A DNA stretch of 64,000 bases from Fratercula arctica (taxonomy: Eukaryota; Chordata; Aves; Charadriiformes; Alcidae): NCBI GenBank assembly GCA_947846985.1, contig CANTUZ010000002.1, positions 62,773,249 to 62,837,248 on the forward strand, written 5' to 3'. The notes under the pieces are model-generated. The model was not told the DNA's origin. It ran no database searches and saw only the letters and a list, made by a program, of their open reading frames with translations. The position numbers and the translations under genes were made by a program. This document shows positions 1 to 12,195 of the stretch, one piece after another; positions within the stretch are counted from its first letter, which is position 1, and each line of letters begins with the position of its first letter.

Positions 1-613
1 TATCTCTTTCTTGTCTGCTATCTTGTGTGAAAACTGAACAACTGGAAAGCAAAAGCTTTCAACCCTAGATCAAAATTTTGTATTCAATTAGCAAAAAAGT
101 TGATTTGGGAATCTCACCGGGTTTTAGCAGTTTCAGGGTAGTTTGAATGTCTTCTGCCTTCACTTCCTTCTAATAAATGAATTTCCCAGACAAATAGTGT
201 TGTAATGGCTATGTAAAAGACAAAGATCATGGTGCAGTGCAGGTTGATCTCCCAGCTGGTAGAAAAGGACATGAGGAACCTCAACTACATCTCCCAAAAC
301 TATATTTTTCAAGGGCATGAGAAGAGAACTAAAATGCAAGGGGTTTAACCAAGATCTTTTTTGGGTTTTTCTGCACACGGGAGCTAGATCTAACTAGACC
401 CTACCTCTTTACCTTCTCTAATGGACAATTGTTGGAAAAATTTAGATATATAAAGAATATTAATATATCATTCAATATTTACAACATCAATAGACTTAGA
501 TGCTTTCTCATAATCTTTGAGTTTCATAATATGTAAGTCATTGCTAAATTGGTGTGATTTTATTTACTTTAGGATGAATTCTGCCCTCTCTGTTGTATCA
601 GGGGGTTACAGAT
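1..613. other. AT-rich non-coding stretch
   Basis: I see no repeat family, RNA gene or credible coding frame here. Open frames are short and unlike any protein I know. Several TATA-like AT runs occur near 440-480, as expected for AT-rich DNA, with no other promoter context. Confidence 0.5.
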
Positions 614-1231
614 ATGGTGGAACCTGCGCTGTTTCTCTGCCTACTGAAAGAAGGAGTTTCTCTGCCTACTGAAGGGAAAGAAGACCAACTGGCAAATGCT
701 TACAGTGCATCTTCACCCTCTCTCCTGTATACTGTAGAGCCCAAAACCTCCGCCAGCTATTGCTCCCTTTCAGCTGAGGCACTGATCAACAATCGCCATT
801 GCTCCATAACTGTTCTTCTGCGACTTGGTGCAGGCTGCAATCTTCTGGTCCCCAGGCCTTGGGATTTAGACCTTCCTAAATTGGCTAAATTGCATCCAAT
901 GTTACAAACTCATCTGGATAAGACTTCACAAATAATTGCATATTCACCCATTTTTCAGCCTATATGTGTACACCTTACTACAAGGACTGCCAAAATTGTA
1001 GGATCACAGAAGTTCCTAGAAAAGCAATGTCGTACTTCTCACTCTTGCTGGCTTCTCTGCTGCAGTTCAGCCTATACTTCTATGGGTGTGGAGTATGGTT
1101 TTGTACTTTGCATTAATCTTATACCCTCTCTGACCAAAATAGGTATAGTATATAGGGAAGTATATTGGTTGATTGCTTCCAACAAGAATCATGCCCTGAT
1201 TAGTGCTTTAAAACAGTGTGCAATCACATGA
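614..1231 (+). other. Unrecognised 205-codon ORF, doubtful as a gene
   Basis: This is the longest ATG-initiated frame in the window. It starts at an ATG with G at -3 and G at +4, a reasonable Kozak context, and the frame is open a further seven codons upstream. The predicted protein is rich in Leu, Ser and Cys, with no signal peptide, membrane segment or motif I recognise. Near the N-terminus an 18-bp direct repeat (631-648 and 656-673) is read in two different frames, because the copies are offset by 25 bp; this argues against selection on the protein. No polyadenylation signal or splice context was evident nearby. In roughly 40% GC DNA of this size, one frame this long is uncommon but possible by chance. 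It could be a retrocopy relic, a lineage-specific ORF or noise. I favour noise. Confidence 0.15.
631..673 (+). repeat. 18-bp direct repeat, two copies
   Basis: The string GTTTCTCTGCCTACTGAA occurs at 631-648 and again, identical, at 656-673, with 7 bp between copies (25-bp period). It looks like a small local duplication. It lies inside the unrecognised ORF but does not preserve that reading frame. Confidence 0.9.
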
Positions 1232-1365
1232 TCTTGAGTTGGCTAATATTGTGCAGGTCTAGAGGAAATGGTGTTCCCTTAAATAATGTTTTTTAGCTTC
1301 ATACCTGTGAGATCTTCTCAGAGTGAAAGGAAATCCCTGGAATTCTATGGGGTCCATGGGAAATT

Positions 1366-1518
1366 CCCATCCCTGGAAGTGTTGAAGGCCAGGCTGGATG
1401 GGGCTTTGAGCAACCTGGTCTAGTGGGAGGTGTCCCTGCCCAGGGCAGGGGGGTTGGAACTAGATGACCTTTAAGGTCCCTTCCAATCTGAATCATTCTA
1501 TGATTCTATGATTCTGTG
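1366..1518 (+). mobile_element. CR1 LINE 3' end fragment, sense
   Basis: The sequence follows the avian CR1 3' untranslated consensus: CCCTGGAAGTGTTGAAGGCC, then 'ggctggatggggctttgagc', 'gggttggaactagatgacc', and terminal ATTCTATG/ATTCTGTG octamers at about 1495-1518. The octamer tail marks the 3' end, so the element is sense to the plus strand. Only about 150 bp is clear; weaker similarity may reach back to about 1310. CR1 copies are normally 5'-truncated like this. The element has no coding capacity. The tail resembles the subfamily of the 20.6-kb copy more than that of the 12.2- and 32.5-kb copies. Confidence 0.93.
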
Positions 1519-4500
1519 AAATGCTTTGGAGCTACTATGGAAGGCTGGCACTGGATATTGTTGAGGTAACTGCTGGAAATTCTCTTCAGGTATCTGAAAA
1601 ACACATGAAGCATATCTTGAGAAAATTCTGTCAGACATGTTTATTTGAAAAAAGGATAAGCATTTAAGGAGTCAAACAATGTGCAGGGTTGAACCAGGCA
1701 CAGCAGCCTTGTCTGCATTACAGCTGGTTTTAAGGGTTTACCACATCTTGCTAGCATCATTTTAGTCCCATCAGTTGAAGCTCTACCTTTAGCCTTTGCA
1801 AAAGTGGGAGGTTTTCTTTAGCTCTTGCTTGAAAACTTCTTTCTTTCCCTTCTTTAAAATGATAATTTCTGGAGAGGAGAGAGCAAGTAGGATAAAGCGA
1901 ATTGAGAAAAGAGATAGAAGAAAGACAAGCCAATAAATCTTTTAAAATTCCCACTGGAAGTGATCTGCGAGGGCAGCTTGAACCTTTACTAAATGTTTTG
2001 TCAACCTCACTGTGACTTTCTGGAAGTGGAATTCTTTTGTCACGTGGCCTCAGAGCAGGACTGTTGCCATTACAGTATAACCAATACTTTACTGTAGTGC
2101 TGTTCATCACACACAGCTTCAGCACAGTTCTATACTTATTTTACTGCTCTTCCATTTACTGTTTGGAGAACTTTCTGAATTGGTGCTTTGAGTCTTTGTG
2201 TTGCAGATTCAGGAACTAGAAAATTTTTCTTTTTCCCTATTGTGCAACAGCAAATCCGCGACTGGATGTTGTTGAATCCACACAAATGGAGTAGTGTAAA
2301 TTATAATTTTGCTGCACTGTAAGTTTACTTACTTTGGGTATGCTTTTGGCTGCAGAATCCTACAATCTTAGATATCTTATCCCCAGAAAGAAAAATAGTG
2401 AGGTAATAAAGTGCTATCTCTGTTTTTCACAAGAAGGATAAAAGAGGGAGGAAAAGCAGAACTGTTGCACCCTGAGATGATAAATGCTCAAGAGAGAAAC
2501 AAAGCAAGCTTCTGAACTTAAAGCAGCGATAGCATACCGGGTAGTCATATTAGTGTGGCGTTAGAGTCAGGCAAATAAGCCCTAGAGAAATAACATGGCA
2601 GAACTGCCCTCAGGATTAAGATAGTATCTCTGTACAGTGTTATTTTCTGTATATGTTCTAATGAAAATAAAGTGTGCCTAATGAAGTAAATTGTGCATTT
2701 GGAAGGCTGAGGAATCAGCGTAAAGAAACTTGAGTAGGAGATTTGGGGTTAAAAATTAGTTCTTCCACTAAAATAAGGAACACAGTGCTTGAAAAATAAG
2801 ATCAGAGGTAGATACGTCACCACTTTTTGTGTCTTACTCCTTTATTGTTTTCATGTCTTCTTCCAAACAGCTGGTATCCCTTATGTCAGAATCTGGCACA
2901 TTTTTTTATGTTTTCCTGCCTCCCTTTTGGGAAAAAAAAAATAATGAAAAACCCACTCCTAATCTGCAGTGGATCAGATACTTTCATGTATCTTCTGCCT
3001 TTTCCCTCCTTTCCCCTGCCCTGCACTGCCATGCCGGGTCATAGCGCTGGCTGGAGAGGGGGCAATACACCAGGAGAAGAAGAAACACAAAGTATCTGAA
3101 CAACTAATATTTGAGTTTTTTCATCTCCCGCCTTGGTTTGAATACCATAGGCTGCCACAGTTTTTCAAAACGAAACGATTACAGAAAGGGTAAAGAAGAG
3201 AAACATTAAAATGAAAATATGTTTCTAACTTTATCCCTCTGAGAATTTAATGAGATGAAGTATGCAGCAGATAAAGAGAAATCTACATTTTAAAGTCACT
3301 ATAAATTTTTTTCCTTTACCACCAGCAGAAAAGAACAGACGGATAACAGATAAAACCCAAGATGTTTGTATTGGGGTTGAATGAAGAAATGTTTTCCCTC
3401 AAATAACTTAATGCAAGACATTTACTGAAAAATTTTGTAGGAGATTTTTTAATTAAATACATCTTTGATTCAGTTCTTCCACAAAGCTATTCATAGCACC
3501 TTCAGGAAGACAGTTACATAACCTACCCAAAACCAAGTCTTTCATGAAACTCTTATTCTAAAATGGAAACGGGCCACTGTAAAATATATCAACCAGTTCT
3601 ACTAAAGGTAAATATGTTAAGTATGTATAATAAGGTTAGGGCCTCTTCCCTTGTTGGTGTCTCATGGCCACAGTTTTCCACCATGCTGAGCTGGGTTTTT
3701 CCTTCAGCAGCACATCCTTGCAGTGCTTGGCGGGGAGGTACTGCTTGGTTGGTGAACTGGAAGAACAGCCAGACCAAGAAGAGTGGAAGAAGTTCTGAGA
3801 CTGTACCTGCTGAGCACTTGCAAAGAGTATGAGAAGAGGAGAGAAGAAGCATTGGATTAATGTATATGCTTATAAAAATGTAAAGGTAAGGATAGATGAA
3901 CAGCTATTGATAAATCACAACCATTGTGCCTGAATCAGAAGAGATGCTTCCCTTTAGAATAAGCATATTTAAGTACGTTAAATAAGTAAGTAGCCACCTC
4001 TTTTAAGCGAGAAATATTGACTATTGTGGTTCAGAGAGAGGATACCAGAACACAAATCAAACACAGCAGCAGATAGGTGGAGCCATGGTTAGTAAAACAG
4101 AGAAAGAGAGAAGTAAAGGCAGTAGCAGAATAAAAGTGGTGTGCTCAAGAGCATAGTTGTCTCTTCTAGAGGGGCCAGAAGCCTTCATAAGATGCTGCAA
4201 GTGGCACTGTGGAATACACCTGAAAACTCAGTAGGACAGTAAAAGGCAATTAAGTGTGTTTTAACTTGTGGAACATATCTTGTGGGTCCTTATATGACTC
4301 AATGTTCATGTTCTGTGCTGTTATGTCAGGCAGTTGTTTTGTTCTGTTACTTGTGATCTCCAAACATTTAGCTGTAACCTAGCAGGGATTCAGGAGGAAA
4401 TAACATCCCAGTTTTCACACCAGCAACAGCTGCTTTGGTTAGGCAGTACACTAAATATAGTAATTTGCCATGTAGCCAACAACAGTGATAGCACATCAAA

Positions 4501-5929
4501 AAGAGATTCTGTGACATAGCAGGGATCCCTAATGTGCTACGAATGATGGATGGGCTGTTCATGCACCTCACAGAATGATGCTACTTTTCAAAATGGAAAG
4601 CGGCGTGTGTGACCATCAATATCTTACATTGAATTATTGGCTTCTGTCACGATGCCTGTATTTTAGCCAACTCATGTGGTGGAAAATTATTTTATTCTAG
4701 TGACATTTCTGCTAAAAGAGCCATCAGTAAATATTTTCCCTGAGAAATGTGTTCTAGAGGTTTACAGGTAATAGCAACAGTCCTTTGAAAAGCCATCTGT
4801 GACTCATACTAAGTAAAATAAAACCATTATTGAACAAAGCTTGAAATATGAATATGCTTGTGTTTAGTCGGTCTCTTTTTTACATGAGCATTCTCTATAC
4901 CAAACATCAAGATGGATGGCAGTTGTACCTGTGTAGTATGCTGCCTGACTAAACGTTACTATTGCCTTCTGTGCCTTTATTATTGGTGGGAATAAAGTGC
5001 CTCCAGTTGACAAACATGCTATGATAAGACACTACCACCCCTGCCCTTCACCCCAAGCTGCCAAGAGGATTTCAGTGTCATTGCTAGTATACTTCAGCCT
5101 GTGTGGATTATAATGAAACACCATCTGACAGGACAGCAGCCATGGCAGTAAGTGGGGTTTCCTCTCCGTAAGCCAATGAGGAAATTAAAAATGCATTGAG
5201 GCCAGGACTTGCTGTGTTCTGCTTCTCATCTTATGCTATCAAGTGCTATATAATACCTGAAATACTTTCCAAAATTAATTGTACTGAATTCTGTTATTCA
5301 ACCACATAAAACCGTCCAGGTCCAGCAAACCACTTGAGTGTTCACCACGATGCTATCTGGGCATTGTCTATAACCATCTATGCACATCTTATGAAAGGAA
5401 GATTTGGTTTAAATCAAAGCATATAGGACAGCAGTATGAGATGAAATTTATGCAGAGGCTGTTGCAACCTCTTCTTTCTTCAGTCATACTTCAGCATTGG
5501 GTTACACTAGCACATTTGTTTCAGATTAATTGCATCGTGATCTTTTCATCAGCTGTTCTGCAGTGTCTCTGTACTTTCTCTGTAGGGAACAGTTCCTCCT
5601 GCTCCTTTTTCCTTTTGTGTCCCCCACTGGTAGATACTCTTCAGCAAACATTTGGAACTTGCCAAAGCAAGCCTTAGCACTGGGCCCTTCTGAATAGTGA
5701 CCACCGTTAACAAACAAATTTTGATGTGGTGCTATGTTTTCTACTGTCTCTCCTTCACTTTCAGTACTCCTGACTTAACCCAGGTCAAAGGGTTTCCCAT
5801 CTTCCCAAAACTTGTGCCTTTCCCAAAAGATCGGTATCCCTACCTGATACCTCCACTGCTAGTAAATGAGCTATATGTCAGATATAGCAGGGAATTGAAA
5901 AAAGCAGACTTACCTGCTATCCAGAATAT
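1519..5929. other. Unique non-coding stretch
   Basis: I recognise no gene or repeat family. Open frames on both strands are under about 125 codons and overlap each other on opposite strands. A canonical CACGTG E-box within GTCACGTGGC lies at 2039-2048, without supporting context. There is a short A-run near 2932-2942. Confidence 0.5.
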
Positions 5930-6006
5930 AATACAGAATATACTTGGCATGCATCTAATACAGAATATACTTGGCATGCATCTAATACAGAATATAGTTG
6001 GCATCA
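5930..6006 (+). repeat. 27-bp tandem repeat, about 2.9 copies
   Basis: The unit begins AATACAGAATATACTTGG and continues GCATGCATCT. Copies lie at 5930-5956, 5957-5983 and 5984-6006. The first two are identical; the third is truncated and has one C-to-G change (TATAGTTGG). The period is a multiple of three, so an overlapping chance frame shows a nine-residue repeat, but I see no evidence that the frame is real. Near-identity of the units points to a recent duplication. Confidence 0.93.
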
Positions 6007-7761
6007 TGTCACAGATTTAATGTAAAAAACCTTATTTTGAATTAATTGGTTCTTAAACACTAGGACTTTTAAATCCTAGCATTAGCTGTTAAAATATTTG
6101 GAATTTAAGTGGACTTTTGCATTTCAGAACAGCAAGTATCTCACACTGCAAAGTATTTATCTGCAACAGTACTGCAACCTGCATCACTAAGCTTATTTCT
6201 GCTTGGGCTTTGGTTATAATTTTGAAGGTTAAGAGGTAACTGACATTTTGTCGTTTGTGAAGTAAGACCATTTTCATAAAGTTGAAATGGGATCCAAACT
6301 GCTTGCATTTTTCAGGAATTTTATTTTCACTGTAAATAATTTGGCAAGTCCTATTCAAGAGCCACAGCTACTACAATCAGTAGCAAGAGACAAGGTATCT
6401 ATCAGCACAGCAGGGATGGACCAATTTAACACAGCACATTTCCTCCTTTTTAAAAAAAATTTCCACTTTCACAAATACTAGACAAACACTAAATTAAACA
6501 CTTAAAGTATTTCTTAAGGTGTACTACTGCTAATTCTGTGTCATATGTTTCTGGGGTTTTATGTTTCCATGAACAGTTATTAATTACACGACCAATAAAA
6601 CCTCAAGTTTTTGCCTGCAATTTTTTCACTGTAGACCTGCTTTCTAGAGGAGAGATTCTAGAGAATCATGGATAGTGACGGTAAAATACGGACCTGCCTG
6701 GCCACGTATTCTCTAATAGCAGCAAAAGCTCACACTTTTCAGCCTCCTTTGAACTGCACATAGGTGATGACTCTAGAGGTTTCTAAAAACTAGCAACTCC
6801 AGAGATTTTCTTTCCTTTCATCCTAAAACAGCTTTGCAATTACTAGTCCACTTTTTCCAGCTGAGGATCTTTGAAAATAACACCACTTCAGAAATTATAT
6901 TCCTCATTTAACATAGGTCCTTTTTGAACCTATTTCTCAGATGTTACCACTACTGCAGAATGCAAAAACCCTGTGCTTCCCCATCAGAAAATCCTCTCAG
7001 GAGAGATGGGAATTCATCTTCCAAGTACACTAAATATATAGACCAACTATGCCTGTTCCCACTGAAAGGCAGAATAGGGCAGCCTTGTCGACTGGACAGG
7101 GGCTGCTGTCTAAAAGCATGCCCCTGAACCCAAGTATTGGAAAAGAAATTCAAGTTCGTCCTAAGGCATCTAAACAAGGTGATATCTCCTCTCTGGTGCT
7201 CTCCTCGCTTGCCCTTGGGGTGTGCTGTTTGCCCTAAACTTCTCCGTGATTTGGAAACTGATATGGGCAGACAATAGAGGCAATACTAGGCACTTCAGGA
7301 GGGCAATTGTAGACCAGCTAGCAAAGGCATGAAACAAGCAGTGCCTGTCTGCCACCAAGTGAAAACTGAATCATGTTTAGATTTATATTTTACATATACT
7401 CACATTTGTTTCCCCTAAAGTACAGCTAGTATTGTAGTTTTTCATTGAATCGTCCAACAGGAGTTAGGAAAGAGGGACTGTGATAAAAACAAAGCTCATG
7501 TAACTCAAAATAAAATTCCAACATCTTAAAAATTAAGGGCCTCACATTCATACTGGACTATAGTTGCTTATGTTGTCCATGACTACCTCAGTATTACTTT
7601 GTGCTTCTCCTCCCGTCATTTTTGTTACATCAACCTATTAGGTTCTTGTTATCATTTAGATAGTAAACTGTTTGAGGCAATGTTTTTTCTTCCATGAAAA
7701 TACAGTGTTTGGTAAATTTGATAGCAAATACATGACCAGGGTCTCCAGGTCTAACACATAC
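6007..7761. other. Unique non-coding stretch
   Basis: No repeat family, RNA gene or credible exon is recognised. The short open frames on both strands overlap one another and lack recognisable motifs. Confidence 0.5.
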
Positions 7762-7893
7762 CTCACATGGATTGTCATATTCAAAGATCTTTTTTGGTTT
7801 GAGTGGAGTTACATCTAACTTTGTCTTGTTTTCTTTATCTACAGAATGTCCACTCACATACAAACATTCACAAGGACTTTCAAAATTCTGATG
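7762..7893 (-). other. Candidate 44-codon phase-0 exon (unrecognised protein)
   Basis: On the minus strand a pyrimidine-rich tract ending TTTTATTTTTGCTTCAG abuts 7893, and a near-consensus donor, GAG followed by GTATGT, abuts 7762. The 132 bases between are 44 open codons with both junctions in phase 0. An in-frame alternative acceptor six bases further in (CATCAG) would give 42 codons. A TATTAAT string about 30 bases upstream could serve as a branch point. The peptide has an uneven, protein-like composition: Cys-Glu-Cys near the start, a basic and proline-rich centre (TPLKPKK), then an acidic stretch ending DNPCE. The frame stays open past the donor to 7630, so splicing is not required to keep it open, which weakens the case. 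I do not recognise the protein. Alternatives are a decayed exon, a retrocopy piece or chance. Real splicing would place a minus-strand gene across this region. Confidence 0.25.
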
Positions 7894-8227
7894 CTGAAGC
7901 AAAAATAAAACTTGGAAAATTAATACATTTCCATGTATCTTTTATTATTTGCCTTCTGCAGGGCTCAGATTTTCCAGTTGTATTTCTCTAATAAATCTGT
8001 AAAGCTAATACAGATGGACCAAAATAGAACTTCTTCCATGTTTTTTGCATTACTTCTGTAACTGAGACTACTGAAGGGATGTCAAGTATTGTGAATTTAT
8101 AATTCTTATCATAAGGATTGGCAATAGATCAGCTCTCTTCTTACACCTGAAACTCAAAACACCATTATTATTTCCATGTATTTATGTTGCCCTTTCCATA
8201 TCTCATATTTAACTGAATGAGTCATAA

Positions 8228-8530
8228 TTGCCTTTTTTCAATTATGCTGAAATAAAAACTGCGCTGATAGCACTGGTGGGTGCACTTGGCAATGCTGCCC
8301 CCCACAGCTCCTCTGCCTTTTTCTGCAGACTGAGGAAACAACCGAGCTGCAGAAGTCCTAAATGTGCTCTTCCTTTAGCTAAATTAAGCCTCTTGTCTCC
8401 CTCTCTAATTCAAGGCTGCATAAGAGAAGCAAATAAATCAAGAGTGGTGGTATGGCATTTAGCCATCCGTCAGCACTATAAATCGTCGCTTGCCTACCTG
8501 CTTAAAAAAGTTAACTACTTATATTCCCAC
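8228..8530. promoter_or_regulatory. Candidate conserved non-coding block
   Basis: A unique stretch of mixed composition, without low-complexity runs, contains dense AT-core words (TAAATTAAGC, CTCTAATTCAAGG) next to GC-rich words (CATCCGTCAGCACTATAAATCG). This texture is common in vertebrate enhancers. A plus-strand frame of about 110 codons spans it but has no recognisable motif. The call rests on texture alone and would need a cross-species alignment. Confidence 0.2.
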
Positions 8531-8687
8531 CACTATCCAGTCCAGGCTCCACTCCTCTGACTAAACCTCAGACTAAAACATTAAAATTTGTGGTAAGGAG
8601 AGTTCAGGCTGATATATCATTAATTACTTGTGAGGATCTTGGACCACACGTCAGCACTGCAGGTGCTGAGTAACCAGCAGTGTCACT

Positions 8688-8765
8688 TGCCGCAAGTATG
8701 CATGTACGCGGCGTGTATGCGGCACGCATCTGGAGATATTGCACTGCCTGCATTCCTGCCATCAC
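8688..8765. other. CpG-rich short block with imperfect inverted repeat
   Basis: Within AT-rich surroundings, GCATGTACGCGGCGTGTATG and the following GCGGCACGCATC hold seven CpGs in about 50 bases, and another occurs at ACCGGG downstream. GCATGTAC and GTGTATGC can pair as an eight-base stem with two G-T wobbles around a five-base loop. No family is recognised. Confidence 0.45.
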
Positions 8766-9701
8766 CGGGTGATGTGTCCTACAAAACAGGAGATGCCTGC
8801 TACACCTCTGAACAGGAATTTCTGTGTTGTCTGTTCTCCTAGGATTATTTCTATTGATTTTCATTTTCTCAGCAAAGGACAGATATGAGATATGAAAACA
8901 GTTTAAGGACAATTTTTAGAGTAATTAAGTGCCTTATTAGGAAAAGTGATTTGCTTCTCTGTCTCAGGTGTACTCACGATTTCACTTCAGGTTATTTAGT
9001 ATTATTTGACAGAGCAATTATTTTACTGGTGCCTGAAAATTCAATGGTATATGCCGTATTACAAAGGTGGTCTGTCTCTCAGAGAGACCGTGTCTTAGGT
9101 AATGAAGAGCAAACTTATTTTGAAGTATGATTTCCTTTCACGAGGCAGACATTCCATACCAACCTTTTTAGCCACTGGTACTCCTAAAGTCTAAAGACTG
9201 GTACGTTACTACTATTCCAGCTCCTGTAATCATGTATTTTGGTGAGCAAGGGAAGAGCCATGCAGACTTTAGGATGCTTTAGGATGTTGCAATTTCTGCT
9301 GCAGGGGAGTACATTCATAGGCAGACAGTGGACTGATGCAATGAAGACTATCTTTGCATTCTGTTTGACAACTGCAAGATCTCCAGATACACGGCAAAAG
9401 TATAGAACAAATTGCTTGCAGCTGTATATCTCAGAAGAAAGAAGCTTACTACCAATCCTTTATTTTCTTTGAGGAAATTGTTTGTTAGTCTACATATATG
9501 CACTGAGTGAGATTTAATTTATTTTGTGCTGGTCTTTAAAAAAAGTCTTTGCTAATATCCACCACCTGATTTCAGAAAAGCTAAAAAAGGAGCTAACAAT
9601 TATCTTGATTCCATAAAAGAAATAATTTGCCCAAACAACATTCTGAAAGTGAACTTCATATAGAGAGAAAGATACCAAGTACGTACTAGCTTGTGATAGC
9701 A

Positions 9702-9760
9702 CTCTCTCTTTGTCTCTCCCTCCTTTCCCTCTCCATCTTCTCTCTCCCCTCCCCCTTTTT
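9702..9760 (+). repeat. Polypyrimidine tract
   Basis: About 60 bases are almost entirely C and T (CTCTCTCTTTGTCTCTCCCT and so on) with only one or two purines. This is simple-sequence DNA. No splice acceptor with a plausible exon follows immediately. Confidence 0.8.
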
Positions 9761-12195
9761 AAAGCTTGTTAATTCAGATCAATCCTTCAGTGGTAATATT
9801 GCCTTTGGGTTACATGCCAGCCTATGGAATTATATGTTTGAACACAGGGCCAAACTAGCAGTTATTCCCCTGCCACTAAAGGTGAAAAGGTTTCCAGTAA
9901 ATCAGGTTACTTTTCCACAGGGTAAGCAGTGTTAAATACAGTCTCTCCGGGTACTTCATCAATATGATTAACCTATTGGCATTATAGTTATCAAATTACA
10001 GTATAAGAAGTCATAAAGTTAAAAATAAATCTGTTTTCCATTGAGAAAATCTATTTAGGTGGAGACTGCTATATTAAAAGCTTACAGAGTATATATAATA
10101 ACATCATAGTTCATGGGGAATCATTACCACAATGGAGGTTTTCAAAATTAAACTTGCAAGAATGTCTTACAGATAAGTAAAAAGCTCTCAAGGGATTCAA
10201 GGTACATACCATACAGGGCCATCATCTTATTAGAGTTTTACTACTAACCCTATTAGAAGTCTCCAAGCTGAGAAAGATTACAGCACGCGGATTGCAGAGA
10301 TATTTTGTAGACACTTTGCAACTCACCACAAAATGTTCACCTTGGGATCTTGGTCCCTGTAGCTGAGTTAAATGGCTGCCCTAATTCCACCACCATGGCT
10401 GCACCAGTCTCTTAATGTACCATAAATCCAGTCAAGTACTTTGACCTCTTTATTCATTGTCACTATAGCTCTTGAAATTGTCCATTTTAGCAAAGGGCCC
10501 GCAGGACTTTGGTTCTTTTGACAAATGTGGGAGGAAAGCAGGTTGGTTTCCTGCAAAATGTGGCTGTGCTGTTACTGCAGAGAAAATAGAGGCAGTGAGG
10601 AGAAACTGGAATGCTAATGCACATCAAATGGGATGGTCATTACTTCCTACTACATGCAAATTACTCATATGGTTTAATCAAATACATTACAATGCATTAA
10701 GTAGCTGATGCTTCTGTATCACATTCAGTGGTGCTTATGGATGCCATGTTTCATTAATTGGAAGTGTTAGAATAAAGAAATGATGCAAAAAAGTTACCCT
10801 GGATGAAGAAACCTAATGCTTGTATAAAAGTTTGTAAGCAAAACATACATATTTATTGCAATTCCCTTCAAATTCTACTCAGTAGGTTCTTTAAGTGCGC
10901 TTTAAAGATAGCTCATGCTTTTCCAAGGAAACATGGCTTTTGGTTGTGGTATGTACAATCTTCCAACAAAACACTTAGACAGTGGAGAAGCCCCAGATCA
11001 CCTTAGCAATCAGAGTACTCTTATTAAATTAATCATACTATCTTAAAAATAGAGGAAGATGAGGGTTCCTGGCAGGACCTGATCTCATACAATGAGTTAT
11101 TCCTTAAAAAGGTGCAAAAACCTGTATATCCGGTCCTGCAATTTTTATTGCTATTAAACAGGCCAAATTCAGCAATAAACCTAAATGTATTGAGAGACTG
11201 TTTCAGCCCCTTCAAAAATGTTGCACTGCATGATGACAATTCATATCTAGAACATGTAAAAATAATATGGTCTTTGTTATATTTAGAAGATTCAAATTAT
11301 TCATTTGAAATTTAGTAGAGTTGCCTGCATGTATATGAAAGAAGAATGTTAATTATTTGTATCAAATTTTAAAATGCTGTTAAAAGCTGTTGGATGAATC
11401 CTGGTATTATGAGTAGTTTTGAGTAATGTTCCTTTAGTATTTGATTTGTTAATATAACACCTTATTTATACAATAAATGTTTAGTTAGCATATTATGTTT
11501 CATTCAAGGAATGAATCATAATGTATTGCATTAATAAAATCAATCTGAAAAATTTAACTTACTCTTTTGGGTTAGTTAGCCCATATTATACCTCAAATTA
11601 ATATGACAATAAACTTCATTACCATTGCCAACATGATAGAAGAGAAGAGTTAGATTTAAATACTTAGAGTGACAGTTTAAAAAAAACCTACCAAATTGCA
11701 ACTGTGAAATTGACAATGTTAGTACAATGTTTAAATTACAGAACCTGTACTTGGCTCTTCTTACACAAGAATAGAAAATTTCTCCATCTTATCCTTCATC
11801 CTACCTGCAGCTGATATCAGGTACATACAAATAAAACTCTATACTATCCTCTATCAAATTTGCACTTACACATATTTCTTTGCCTGAGAGGCATTCTTTC
11901 TCACTACTTAAGTGCATTGGTTTAGGCACTAATGTTTTCCAGCACCTTGAAGCATTCGGTTAAGCACTTGGTGCCCCTGCATAGTATTCTGCAGAGAAGA
12001 AAGTGTTTTTTACATAGTCTCCAAAGAGCATCTGCAATGGTTAGGACCATTAAAAATGAGGGAAGAGCTAAAGTAATACTGGATTTAATTTATCTTCTTT
12101 ATTCCAAAGCCTCTGGACTATAAACTAGCCTATTCTTCTGCTCAGATTTTCCATTTCCCTTCTACTTGGTGACACTCAGTGATCACTCAGCCTAA
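9761..12195. other. Unique non-coding stretch
   Basis: Nothing recognised. The stretch is AT-rich, especially 11300-11700, and contains only short chance frames. Confidence 0.5.
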
